The notes below the pieces were generated by a model that had not been told where the DNA came from, searched no databases, and saw nothing but the letters and a program-made list of their open reading frames with translations. This document shows, piece by piece, positions 52,901 to 61,785 of a stretch of 64,000 nt of DNA. A program made the translations under genes and the position numbers. The DNA comes from a bacterium (GTDB taxonomy: Bacteria > Bacillota_A > Clostridia > Lachnospirales > Lachnospiraceae): the NCBI GenBank assembly GCA_004562915.1, contig SFQZ01000010.1, positions 24,066-88,065 on the forward strand, read 5' to 3'. The first letter of the stretch is position 1, and each line of letters opens with the position of its first letter.

Positions 52901-53902
52901 CTATTCTTTATAGATATATTCTTTCAGACATTCTGCATTTGCTTTCAGGTCAGGAACCAGTACCTCCATTCCCTTTCTCAGGGTTTCACAGGTATATGTT
53001 CCTTCTGCCGGCAGACGATTGCTGTCAATGGTAGTCATCTTATTTGTCACCACGGTATATACGTACCCCAGAATCTTTGAGTTGGTCATATCCGTCGTAA
53101 CATTTGGGAAAATTCTGTCAGTAAGAGAAATCAACTCCGGAATACTTAAGCCTTTTACATTATTAAAAGCTGATATGATAACTCTCCGTTGTCTGTCAGT
53201 ACGCTCCCAGTCCGAATGCCCCACATACCGGACTCTAGAGAAAGCCAGTGCCTGCTCCGGTGTCAGAGAATTATAACCTGCCTGAAGATTCCAGCCATTC
53301 GCATCATTCAGATATTTTGCTTCTTCTTCATTCAGCTGCATATCAATATTGCCGACTTCTGCCATACAATTGATAAAGCCTTCAAAATCAACTTCTACAT
53401 TGGCATCGATATGAACACCCAGACTCTCTTCCAGCACCCGATCCAGAAGCTCCATCCCACCAAACTGATAAGCAGCATTGATTCGATTGTCACTGTATCC
53501 GGGAATCGGTACATACATATCACGCATAACAGAAGTAAGAATGATCTTATTGGTTTTCTTATTCAGACTGCAGATGATCATGGAGTCCGATCTCTGCCGT
53601 CCCTGCCCTTCCCGTCGATCCTGTCCAATCAGAAGAATATTGGACACATCCTTATCTTTCATCACTTCGATATCGGCATTGTTCCACACGATATCCTCCG
53701 GATCAATGGTGTCGGTAAGTCCCTCTTCTGTCTCAAAGGTCTCTAGTGAAGGATCCACAACGACCTCCGGTGAAATGTCCACACGCATGATCTTACTTAA
53801 CTTGTGATTCACATACGCATATACTCCACCCATTAACAACACGATAATCAAAACAATAATCAAAAGTATTGCCCATATGGGAAATTTCTTTTTTCTCTTC
53901 AT
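52901..53902 (-). CDS. LytR-CpsA-Psr (LCP) family cell-wall polymer ligase
   Basis: Attaches polyprenol-linked glycopolymers to peptidoglycan outside the cell. The 333 residues comprise one N-terminal membrane anchor (about 8-30) and an LCP domain. The domain has DSMIICSLNKKTNKI, then SVMRDMYVPIPGYSDNRINAAY and FSRVRYVGHSDWERTDRQRRVI, which hold the conserved Asp and Arg residues that bind the pyrophosphate. It is the last envelope gene of the cluster and follows the first BY-kinase gene by six bases. Confidence 0.92.
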   Translation of the reverse strand: MKRKKKFPIWAILLIIVLIIVLLMGGVYAYVNHKLSKIMRVDISPEVVVDPSLETFETEEGLTDTIDPEDIVWNNADIEVMKDKDVSNILLIGQDRREGQGRQRSDSMIICSLNKKTNKIILTSVMRDMYVPIPGYSDNRINAAYQFGGMELLDRVLEESLGVHIDANVEVDFEGFINCMAEVGNIDMQLNEEEAKYLNDANGWNLQAGYNSLTPEQALAFSRVRYVGHSDWERTDRQRRVIISAFNNVKGLSIPELISLTDRIFPNVTTDMTNSKILGYVYTVVTNKMTTIDSNRLPAEGTYTCETLRKGMEVLVPDLKANAECLKEYIYKE

Positions 53903-53908
53903 GTTCTA

Positions 53909-55399
53909 TCACCCCTTTTGTTCAGCTGCTTTACTTTCTTCTCTCGCATAATACTTAGACCGGCTGTAGCCGTATTTTCCGTATCTGCCGTATCTTCCAT
54001 ATCCGCCATATCCAGCCTGAGTACCATACTGACCTTCGTTCAGTATACAGCCGACGATATGAATACCCGTATCAGACAATTCTTCGATTCCTTCCAGGAT
54101 ATCTCTCACCTTTGCAAAATCATATTTGACCACATATAATGCCATAGGTACATGCCGGGCCATAACCAGTGCATCCGCCAGCATCGCAGACGGTGCCGTA
54201 TCCAGTATCACCAGATCCGCCATACTTTCCAGTTGGGTCAACAATTCTTTCATTTCATTGCCGCCAAGGATCTCCACATTCTGAGATGCTTTTTTATTTC
54301 CAAACAGAATTTTCAGATCAATATTTTTCTCCGGCACCTGATACAATGCATCCGAAAGCTCTGCAGTTCCTGCCAGAACCGATGCGATTCCCGGAAACTT
54401 TCCATTCACAGAAAATCTTTCCTGTAATGACGGACTTCTCAGATCACAGTCCACCAAAATAACTTTTTTCCCTTTTTGAGCAAAAGAAGCAGCAAGGTTC
54501 AAAGCAATCGTTGTCTTACCTTCACCCGGGACAGAGCTGGTGACCAAAATGGACTTTTTCCCTTCATTCTCCATCTTTCTCTCTACCCTGGTTCGTATCG
54601 CACGCAATGCTTCCAGATACTCCTGAGATATATTCTTATTGAAAATCGTAATTGCCTTATCTTTATTCTTTCTTCTTTTCTTCAATTTATTTTGCGGAAG
54701 TGTTCCCAGGCAGGGAATATTCAGCAAGGATTTGAAATCAGAAGAATAGCGGATGGTACGACGGGTTGCTACATACAGAAGCAGAATCAGTATACCCAGA
54801 CCAAATCCTTTTAGCGCTCCATTACGCATAGAACCTCTCGTCACTGAAGTCTGTCCGGAATCGGACGGGACACCACTGTCATCCAGTATGGTAACATACG
54901 TCTGACCCACGACAAACTGTGCCACTTCCGGATAATTCTTGATCACCGACTGCAAAATATCATAAGCCATCTGCCCGTCGGATGCTGTAACGCTGATGGT
55001 CAGCATGTTTGTATTCTCAACTGCTTCTACCGAAATTGATCCGGGTATGGAATCCATCCCAAGATCCTGTGCCACCAGATCCGAAAGCACTCCACTGGTC
55101 AGAATATAGGGAAATACTTTTCCCAGTTGTTGTGTTGTGGCGATATCTGTATAATCTGTTGTTGGAACCAGTTCATCAGAACTGGATGCAGAAATCGTCA
55201 ATGTGGCCTCCGCAATATATTGAGGAACATACGAAGTTGTCACATCGAAATACGAAAAAGCTGCAAAAGCCACAGTAAGTAAAACCACCAGCCAGCCAAC
55301 TTTACCGATACCGTGCAGCAATCGTTCCACAAGAACAGACAGATCGATTTTTTCTATTTCATTCTTTTCATTTGATCTACTCTCATTCATTTCACTCAT
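53909..55399 (-). CDS. Polysaccharide co-polymerase / BY-kinase fusion, copy A
   Basis: A 496-residue bacterial tyrosine kinase (CpsC and CpsD fused). Two membrane helices (about 34-52 and 195-211) flank an extracellular Wzz-like domain. The cytoplasmic kinase has Walker A SSVPGEGKTT (288-297), Walker A' VILVDCDLRSP and Walker B LVILDTAP. The C-terminal tail is tyrosine-rich (GGYGRYGRYGKYGYSRSKYY), the usual site of autophosphorylation. It should control chain length and export of an exopolysaccharide with the CpsB phosphatase. Confidence 0.93.
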   Translation of the reverse strand: MSEMNESRSNEKNEIEKIDLSVLVERLLHGIGKVGWLVVLLTVAFAAFSYFDVTTSYVPQYIAEATLTISASSSDELVPTTDYTDIATTQQLGKVFPYILTSGVLSDLVAQDLGMDSIPGSISVEAVENTNMLTISVTASDGQMAYDILQSVIKNYPEVAQFVVGQTYVTILDDSGVPSDSGQTSVTRGSMRNGALKGFGLGILILLLYVATRRTIRYSSDFKSLLNIPCLGTLPQNKLKKRRKNKDKAITIFNKNISQEYLEALRAIRTRVERKMENEGKKSILVTSSVPGEGKTTIALNLAASFAQKGKKVILVDCDLRSPSLQERFSVNGKFPGIASVLAGTAELSDALYQVPEKNIDLKILFGNKKASQNVEILGGNEMKELLTQLESMADLVILDTAPSAMLADALVMARHVPMALYVVKYDFAKVRDILEGIEELSDTGIHIVGCILNEGQYGTQAGYGGYGRYGRYGKYGYSRSKYYAREESKAAEQKG

Positions 55400-55407
55400 A
55401 CTCAGTT

Positions 55408-56838
55408 TTACTCCGTTGTGCTGTAATTTCCATATTTATACTTCCCATAACCGCGTGCACGGACAGAAGACTGTAAATGCGGAGGTGTTTTTACCAGATT
55501 CAGTATACAGCCTGCCAGACGGGAATTAGAATTATTCAGTGCATCCACGGCATCATTGATATCCGCTGCCTGAATCGTATTATATCTGACTACCAATACA
55601 CTCAGATCTGCCTGATCCGCCAGTGCTTCCGAATCGGCCATCAGAGACATGGGCGGGGTATCCAGAATAATATAATCAAACGCTTTCTTAAACACATTCA
55701 AAGCATTCTGCATATCTACCGAGGAAACGATCTCTGTAGAATTAGAATAAGCTTTGCCGCTCAATATGGTATAAAGCCTTTTGTCCGGATCATAATGCAG
55801 AACATCCTTCAGTTCACATTTTTTATCCAGAAAATCCGGAAATGACTTTCCTTTCGGTACATTTTTGTCCAGAATCAGATACTGGGACGGACGGCGAAGG
55901 TCACAGTCCACCAGCAAAACCTTCGCTGGATTTTTTGCCAGGGTAAGAGCCAGATTGGCGGCAACTGTTGATTTTCCTTCATTTTCCACCACACTGGTCA
56001 CCACGATGGTCTTACTGTTTTTTTCTGCTGCGATGTAAGTAAGCTTTGCAGCAATCTTTTTATAATTCTCCACAAACTGGAAACTTGATGTAGGATTCGA
56101 AACCAGTACACTTGTCTTTTTGTGTTTTAACCGGGACAGAACTGTTTTATATTTTTTTTCAAAATAAATTGCTCCCAGTGCCTTGGCATCCAGCTTGGCT
56201 GCCAGCTCTTTTTCACTTTTTACTGTATCATTCAGATAAGACAGGCCGGCAAAGATCAGTATGAATACCAGTCCCGCATACAAGAATGCTTTCTTCGTAG
56301 AAGTTCTTACATCCAGAAAGGTATCCGGACTCATAGGTACATCCGGCTCCTGCAGTACTTCCATCATACTGTTGCCCAGTACAGCCGAAGAAACCGTCGT
56401 ATAATTATTCATAATCGAGCGAATGATCCGATACGCCAGCTCCGGTGTGGAGGCTGTCACTTTCAGTACCAGAAGATTGGTTTCATCAATTACCGACGCA
56501 CTTGCTGTGGCATCCAGTCTGTCAAGTCCAAGATCTTCGCATACCTTCTTCTCCATGATCCTGCTGTTCAGAATGTTGGAAAAGGTAGATGCCAGATTCT
56601 GAGCAGATGACAGGTTGCTGTATACATTACTGTAAGCATCCTTTGAAGATACTACAAAGGTTGCACTGGTTGTATAAGTTGTATTATACTGTTCTTTTCC
56701 ATACATATTGGCCAGCATCGCCACCGCAGCTGCTCCGATCAGGATCACCCACCAGTTATGGAGAACATCCAGGATGATGCTGTAATAATTGATATTTTCC
56801 AATTTGTCAGAAGAACGTTCTCTGCTGTTTTCCTGCAT
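55408..56838 (-). CDS. Polysaccharide co-polymerase / BY-kinase fusion, copy B
   Basis: A 476-residue paralogue of the protein encoded next, with the same plan: helix about 28-46, extracellular domain, helix about 184-202, and a kinase domain. Its Walker A is less usual (SVVENEGKST, 282-291), with Walker A' VLLVDCDLRRP and Walker B YIILDTPPMSLMAD. Its tail has fewer tyrosines (GYGKYKYGNY). Sequence similarity to copy A is only moderate, so this is an old duplication rather than a recent one. It lies nine bases upstream of copy A. Confidence 0.92.
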   Translation of the reverse strand: MQENSRERSSDKLENINYYSIILDVLHNWWVILIGAAAVAMLANMYGKEQYNTTYTTSATFVVSSKDAYSNVYSNLSSAQNLASTFSNILNSRIMEKKVCEDLGLDRLDATASASVIDETNLLVLKVTASTPELAYRIIRSIMNNYTTVSSAVLGNSMMEVLQEPDVPMSPDTFLDVRTSTKKAFLYAGLVFILIFAGLSYLNDTVKSEKELAAKLDAKALGAIYFEKKYKTVLSRLKHKKTSVLVSNPTSSFQFVENYKKIAAKLTYIAAEKNSKTIVVTSVVENEGKSTVAANLALTLAKNPAKVLLVDCDLRRPSQYLILDKNVPKGKSFPDFLDKKCELKDVLHYDPDKRLYTILSGKAYSNSTEIVSSVDMQNALNVFKKAFDYIILDTPPMSLMADSEALADQADLSVLVVRYNTIQAADINDAVDALNNSNSRLAGCILNLVKTPPHLQSSVRARGYGKYKYGNYSTTE

Positions 56839-56847
56839 ATAATCCTC

Positions 56848-57744
56848 CTATTCTTCCACAATTACGTAAAGGGTTGTACTTCCCATAATTTCTTTGTTGT
56901 AACCATCAAACGATGTTGCGGTATATCGGATCGTATAGATTCCAGGTGTATTGTAATCCACATTGCTCTCGATCCGGATATCATCTCTTTCATACTCAGG
57001 CTCCTGCTCTTCGTCCCCGATCTGTCCCTCATGCTCCTCAAATAAATACTGGGACATGCCGGTTTCAACACCGATCAAATATTGAGACGGATCCACTGAC
57101 TCATTTACACGTGTGTATACCAGATATTCTGTGAGGATCGGATGAGTCTTGTTATATTCTTCTGCATCCAGCATTTCCAGATTTACTGTCATCTGTACGG
57201 TGTCACCGCTGGTGTTGGTCACCTGACAGTTAATCCCCACATCACCGCTTTGTCCATATACGTATCCGTCATCTACATATCTCATCTTAATCAGACCACT
57301 GATATCTCCATCCAGACAATCCTCTGCATGTATGTACTGTGACAGGTTCTCCACATCTTTTGATGCATCGAAGCGAAGCGGTTCTGTAATCGAAAAATGG
57401 GGAGAGGTATAGTCTGTATATTCCAGGTATCTGGTATAGGTAGCAACATTACTGTTTTTATCAAAAGCCGCATAGTTCACACGACATTTCCCTTTTTCTA
57501 CGAACTTGGACTTGGACACTACAACCATCGAATCTGTCACATCTCCGTCTCTGTTGTCCTGTGCCGACATACCACTGAGCAAATCTTCTTCCGTGGATTC
57601 GATGCTTACCTGGATCGTATCTGAATCGCAACTGATCACCGGCGCCTGGGAATCCTCAACCGCCAGATTCTTTATATTATAAACGACAAACAAAGCCGTT
57701 GTCACCACAAAAAACAATATAATCAATATCCTCATCTTTCTCAT
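56848..57744 (-). CDS. Exported Ig-like (DUF5011-type) domain protein
   Basis: A 298-residue protein with an N-terminal signal/anchor helix (residues about 5-25). Two or three beta-sandwich repeats of the bacterial Ig-like/DUF5011 type follow, marked by DNRDGDVTDSM, then AEDCLDGDISGLIKM, and a final GIYTIRYTATSFDGYN. The function is unknown. Its fixed place between the CpsB phosphatase and the BY-kinases suggests an extracytoplasmic partner of polymer assembly. It overlaps the phosphatase gene end by four bases. Confidence 0.78.
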   Translation of the reverse strand: MRKMRILIILFFVVTTALFVVYNIKNLAVEDSQAPVISCDSDTIQVSIESTEEDLLSGMSAQDNRDGDVTDSMVVVSKSKFVEKGKCRVNYAAFDKNSNVATYTRYLEYTDYTSPHFSITEPLRFDASKDVENLSQYIHAEDCLDGDISGLIKMRYVDDGYVYGQSGDVGINCQVTNTSGDTVQMTVNLEMLDAEEYNKTHPILTEYLVYTRVNESVDPSQYLIGVETGMSQYLFEEHEGQIGDEEQEPEYERDDIRIESNVDYNTPGIYTIRYTATSFDGYNKEIMGSTTLYVIVEE

Positions 57745-58529
57745 ACTAAATCTCTCCTGTAATCACGAGCGTCATATCGTTCCGAAGGTTTTTCTATTCC
57801 CTGATGCATCAGACTTTTGCCTGTCAAAATCCTGTATGGATTTTCATTCATCAAAAGATTGGTGTATTCTTCCCCATATGTTTCTGTCAGGTACGCAGCC
57901 GCCTCCGCCATATGCGGTGTCCTCTTATAGGAAGAATGTGCATCACTCCCCACACAGGTAACAACCTTATGCTGCAGAAGCTGATCCACTGTATACATGA
58001 CACTTCTTCCGAATCGCCCCAATATACTTCCTTTATTAACCTGAATGCCATAGCCCCGCCGATACCACTTTTCTACCAGCTGCGGACGATCCTGTACAAA
58101 ATAATATCGTTCCGGATGTGCGATCACCGGTATATAACCCAGACGTATTGCCTTCTCCAGTATCTCATCACAAAAATCCGGTTCTTCATCAAAAGCAAAT
58201 TCCACAAGAAAATACCTGGTACCATTCAGTGTCAATACTCTTTTATCCTGCAAAAGTCGTGGGAGTTCCGGTGTTGCGAAGACTTCCATCCCTCCCAGAA
58301 CCTGGATCGGAATGCCCATGGCCTTCACCACACGCTTCAGATCATAAAAATGTTCCAGAAATTCATCATCCACATAATTATCATAAAGACCGGGAATATT
58401 ACAATGAGGCGTGGCCACAATATATTTCACACCACTTTCTGCAGCCATGGTAACCATGTCAACAGATTCCTCCATCTCATAAGCTCCGTCATCTACTCCC
58501 GGAAGTATATGGGAATGTATATCTATCAT
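57741..58529 (-). CDS. CpsB/CapC-family tyrosine-protein phosphatase
   Basis: Manganese-dependent PHP-type phosphatase of 262 residues that dephosphorylates BY-kinase tails. Metal ligands are in DIHSHILPGVDDG (3-15), ATPHCN, the middle EFAFDEEP region, HPERY and GSDAHS. ATG 58529 follows GGAGGAG; an upstream in-frame ATG at 58550 has no ribosome site. It is the natural partner of the two kinases in the same operon. Confidence 0.93.
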   Translation of the reverse strand: MIDIHSHILPGVDDGAYEMEESVDMVTMAAESGVKYIVATPHCNIPGLYDNYVDDEFLEHFYDLKRVVKAMGIPIQVLGGMEVFATPELPRLLQDKRVLTLNGTRYFLVEFAFDEEPDFCDEILEKAIRLGYIPVIAHPERYYFVQDRPQLVEKWYRRGYGIQVNKGSILGRFGRSVMYTVDQLLQHKVVTCVGSDAHSSYKRTPHMAEAAAYLTETYGEEYTNLLMNENPYRILTGKSLMHQGIEKPSERYDARDYRRDLV

Positions 58530-58604
58530 AATTCTCCTCCGTATTACCATAAATATAGTAACACTTTTAGCCCAAAAGTGAAATAATAATTTGAGCGTGT
58601 ATTC

Positions 58605-60389
58605 TTAAAAGTCCATAGCCATGCGGCTGGATTCTTCTTCATTAAGTTCTTTCACCTGTGTTTCCATTACCCGATATACCCGCTGACACATATTCAGCAC
58701 ACTGGGACGGTGGGTCGTTACGATACATACTTTCGTTGGGTTTTGTTGAATGATATTGCGCAGCACCTTTCTTTCTGTGGTCACATCCAGTGCAGATGTA
58801 GCTTCATCCAGAAGAAGAATCGGCGCATCACGCAGTATTGCTCTCGCAATCGCAATCCTCTGTGCCTGTCCTTCCGAAAATCCCCGACCACGCTCTCCGA
58901 TCTTTGCATTGATGGTATCCGGCATCTTCTCAACAAACTCCCATGCACAGGCTGTCTTCAAAGCTTCTATGATTTCTTCATCCGAAGCATCTTCCTTCAC
59001 GATACGCATATTCTCCGCTATGGTACCGGAAAGGATCGTATTGCCCTGAGGCACATATGCAAACAGGTGTCTGGTCTCCGCATTCATCTTTATTTCCATA
59101 CCTCCGGAGGTTCGGATCACCACATTTCCCTGTTCCGGACGGATCAATCCCAGTATCAGCCGGATCATGGTCGTCTTTCCTTCTCCGGAAGGACCTACTA
59201 AAGCGATGATTTCACCGGGACAAGCCTGAAAAGAAGAATCTGTGATCACTCTTTTTCCTTCTACATAAGAAAAATTCACTTCCTCCATCTGAACTGTGAA
59301 TCCCTGATCTGCATATCTGTCCAGTTCATTACTTTCCGGAATATGTACTTCTTTCGGCAGCTCCACGAGTTCACGAATCCTGTGAGCCGATACTGAACTG
59401 TTCAAAAAAGAGGGGATGATAGAAATCACATTGTTAAAAGCACCAGAGAGATTACTCCTCTGCTGCAAAAACAAGGTCATTGTACCATATGATATATCGT
59501 GTGTCCACAGTCGAAACAGACAATATCCAAAAGCTACAAACTGTACCAGCATACCAAGAACAGACAGAAAAATATTGGTTTTTATGGAGAACATATTGTA
59601 TCTGAGACTGATATCTTTATACTTTTGCTGCCACCAGCGCATCTTTTTACTGTAATAAGGAGCAACACCAAAAGACTTGATCGTATCAAAATTATAAAAG
59701 GTTTCCACCTCAAAGGTCATCAGCTGACTGCTCATCTCACGGACTTTTTTGCTGTATTCTCTCTGCTTTTTAATCACAAAACGGGATATCAACAGCATGA
59801 ACGGTGCACTGAGAAAGGAAATGACCGCCATCACCACATCATAATGAAGAATCACCACGAAGGTTGCGATGAACTTATAGATTGCGATAATGATCGTAGG
59901 AAGCCAGCTGATGGCATTGCCGCTGACTGTACCAATATCCCCGTTAAATCGATTCAGTATATCTCCGTTGGAATAGCCGTTAATGGCCATCCAGTCCGCA
60001 TCTACGATTTTATCAAAAATATCTGCCTGGATATCATTGTTGATATCGATACTCAGCTTCGTAGAAATCCGCCCTATGACACTGTCAAAGAGTAAACTGA
60101 ACAGGGAACTTCCCACCATGATCACAAGCATGATCATCAGCTTACTCGTCTGATAACCGGTAATAATATCTATCAGATATTTACTGGCCACACTGCTGAC
60201 CAGTCCCAGAGAAGTACTGAAAACGCCAAGAAAAATATAGAAAGCAATGGCTCCTTTATATCTGGCACTGTAGCTGAAGATCCATTTCCAGTCATCAATG
60301 ATTTCCGAAAACGTGCCATTCTTCCAACGCGATATTAAAATATCAAGAGATTCAAAAGAAAGATTCCTGTTATTCTTATTTTCTTCCAT
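58605..60389 (-). CDS. ABC exporter, fused membrane and ATPase domains
   Basis: A 594-residue half-transporter. Six membrane helices (about 50-320) precede a nucleotide-binding domain with Walker A GPSGEGKTT, a Q-loop, a variant signature FSEGQAQR in place of LSGGQ, and Walker B ILLLDEATSALD. There is no N-terminal C39 peptidase domain, so no leader processing is expected from this protein itself. It may export a peptide, lipid or lipid-linked saccharide. It lies between the nucleotidyltransferase and phosphatase genes in the same direction. Confidence 0.9.
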   Translation of the reverse strand: MEENKNNRNLSFESLDILISRWKNGTFSEIIDDWKWIFSYSARYKGAIAFYIFLGVFSTSLGLVSSVASKYLIDIITGYQTSKLMIMLVIMVGSSLFSLLFDSVIGRISTKLSIDINNDIQADIFDKIVDADWMAINGYSNGDILNRFNGDIGTVSGNAISWLPTIIIAIYKFIATFVVILHYDVVMAVISFLSAPFMLLISRFVIKKQREYSKKVREMSSQLMTFEVETFYNFDTIKSFGVAPYYSKKMRWWQQKYKDISLRYNMFSIKTNIFLSVLGMLVQFVAFGYCLFRLWTHDISYGTMTLFLQQRSNLSGAFNNVISIIPSFLNSSVSAHRIRELVELPKEVHIPESNELDRYADQGFTVQMEEVNFSYVEGKRVITDSSFQACPGEIIALVGPSGEGKTTMIRLILGLIRPEQGNVVIRTSGGMEIKMNAETRHLFAYVPQGNTILSGTIAENMRIVKEDASDEEIIEALKTACAWEFVEKMPDTINAKIGERGRGFSEGQAQRIAIARAILRDAPILLLDEATSALDVTTERKVLRNIIQQNPTKVCIVTTHRPSVLNMCQRVYRVMETQVKELNEEESSRMAMDF

Positions 60390-60408
60390 TTAAAGTCCTT
60401 TCTTAACA

Positions 60409-61656
60409 TCATTTTATAATCCCATACTGTTTCATCAGTTCTATCCGTTGATTGGCAATCTGTATACTTTCTGCCGCATCATTATTTGTCCCCGAACTGA
60501 TTTCTTTTCGATATTTGAGAATCCGGGATATCCATGCTGCCGGAAGAAGGTAGGGTTTTTCTTTCAGATAGGGATAGCGTCCTTCCATCTGCTGCAGGGG
60601 AGGAAATACGGTTTTCAAAACATGGTTTCCGGAACGTTTTCCCTGCTTTTGTGCGGATACTGCATTCAATGTAATATTGCTGCTATGTTTGCGGCTCATG
60701 GTTCCGTCTCCATAGATACCTGCATCCATAAGATCATCCAGCATCATACGTTCATCGATCCGTATACTGCGCCACACTTTTGGATAGCAGGCAGCTTCCG
60801 GATCAAAGGTCAAATACTTTTCTCCTATCTGAAATAATGCTGCCGCAAACAAATCCGCATGGATCTTCCGGCACTGCCGCAATACTTTCATCCAGTCGAT
60901 CTTCTCTCCATAAACATTGGCAAACAGGGTAATGTCACACACCTGACGAATCCCAAATCCACTATGTAAAAAGTGTTTAAACGCATGACAGATCAAATAA
61001 AACAAATGATCCGAAGGCTCCATGGTATAGATTTCTTTTCCTTCCACTGAAACCTTCACTGCCCTACAATGAACTTCTTCAAAAAAGCGATTCATATCTC
61101 CATAAGCCTCTGATTCCGGTGGAAACAAGTTCTTATGCAGCTCGATATATATCGGACTGCCAGGTTTTCCGTAAGGTATCTCATAAGCGGTCTGTATGTC
61201 CTTTTCCGGATCAGACAGCTGCATACCGTATTCCAGCATTGCCTTATGGCAAGCTTCAAACTGCTCTTTTGCGATCAATAGGTCTTCATCGCCGGACATT
61301 CGGTAATCGGGATTCGGATAAAGACAACGGCATACAATGCCTTTCACTACCAGTGGCTTTACTCCTGCCTTTTGCAGCTGCTGATACAACTGCAAAAATT
61401 CACCGGTTTTCATGGCCTGCATCATAACCTCTCGAATCGTCATCCTTTTATATGACATGGAAAGCTGCGGCTCCAGCGTTCTGGCGGACGGACAACCATA
61501 TACTGCTTCATAAATCATAGGAAGAACATGATGGATATTGGCTGTTTTAAAAAGCTCCATCCAATTTTCCGGTGTCAGTTCCATATCCCACGATACTTTT
61601 TCATTCTTTAATGCGGCTTTTAACGCCGGTAAAAACAAGTCAAACTTTACGTCCAT
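60409..61656 (-). CDS. Nucleotidyltransferase family protein (PF14907 type)
   Basis: A 415-residue protein. The nucleotidyltransferase core has VKGIVCRCLYPNPDYRMSGD and the metal-binding pair D123 and D125 (SGDEDLLI), then a downstream HKNLFPPES stretch. Proteins of this family occur in exopolysaccharide loci and in RiPP (lasso peptide) loci; their substrates are largely unknown. It is the first gene of the operon after a good promoter. A decayed second copy of its N-terminal part is found at 63600-63735. Confidence 0.82.
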   Translation of the reverse strand: MDVKFDLFLPALKAALKNEKVSWDMELTPENWMELFKTANIHHVLPMIYEAVYGCPSARTLEPQLSMSYKRMTIREVMMQAMKTGEFLQLYQQLQKAGVKPLVVKGIVCRCLYPNPDYRMSGDEDLLIAKEQFEACHKAMLEYGMQLSDPEKDIQTAYEIPYGKPGSPIYIELHKNLFPPESEAYGDMNRFFEEVHCRAVKVSVEGKEIYTMEPSDHLFYLICHAFKHFLHSGFGIRQVCDITLFANVYGEKIDWMKVLRQCRKIHADLFAAALFQIGEKYLTFDPEAACYPKVWRSIRIDERMMLDDLMDAGIYGDGTMSRKHSSNITLNAVSAQKQGKRSGNHVLKTVFPPLQQMEGRYPYLKEKPYLLPAAWISRILKYRKEISSGTNNDAAESIQIANQRIELMKQYGIIK

Positions 61657-61693
61657 GTTTCTCCTTTAATATTGTAATGCCAAATTTACTTCC

Positions 61694-61725
61694 AGATTGT
61701 AAACTGCAGGCAGTCTCCACAATCT
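61694..61725 (-). other. Hairpin at the predicted 5' end of the exopolysaccharide transcript
   Basis: AGATTGT pairs with ACAATCT and encloses a second pair ACTGC/GCAGT. Its 5' base on the minus strand coincides with the start of transcription expected from the promoter at 61732-61760. It lacks a following T run, so it looks like a 5' stabilising or regulatory structure rather than a terminator. Confidence 0.45.
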
Positions 61726-61731
61726 TCTCTA

Positions 61732-61760
61732 ATAGTAAGCACTCTATGCGAAAAAATCAA
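61732..61760 (-). promoter_or_regulatory. Sigma-A-type promoter of the exopolysaccharide operon
   Basis: On the minus strand -35 TTGATT (61755-61760), a 17-base spacer and -10 TACTAT (61732-61737), about 75 bases before the nucleotidyltransferase start. Confidence 0.55.
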
Positions 61761-61785
61761 GATATTTCTGATATTGACTCTATTT

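Noticed and set aside
58562..58580. Hairpin CACTTTT/AAAAGTG between the ABC exporter and the phosphatase gene
   Set aside because: Weak AT-rich stem without a T run; probably not a terminator, since the genes appear to form one operon.
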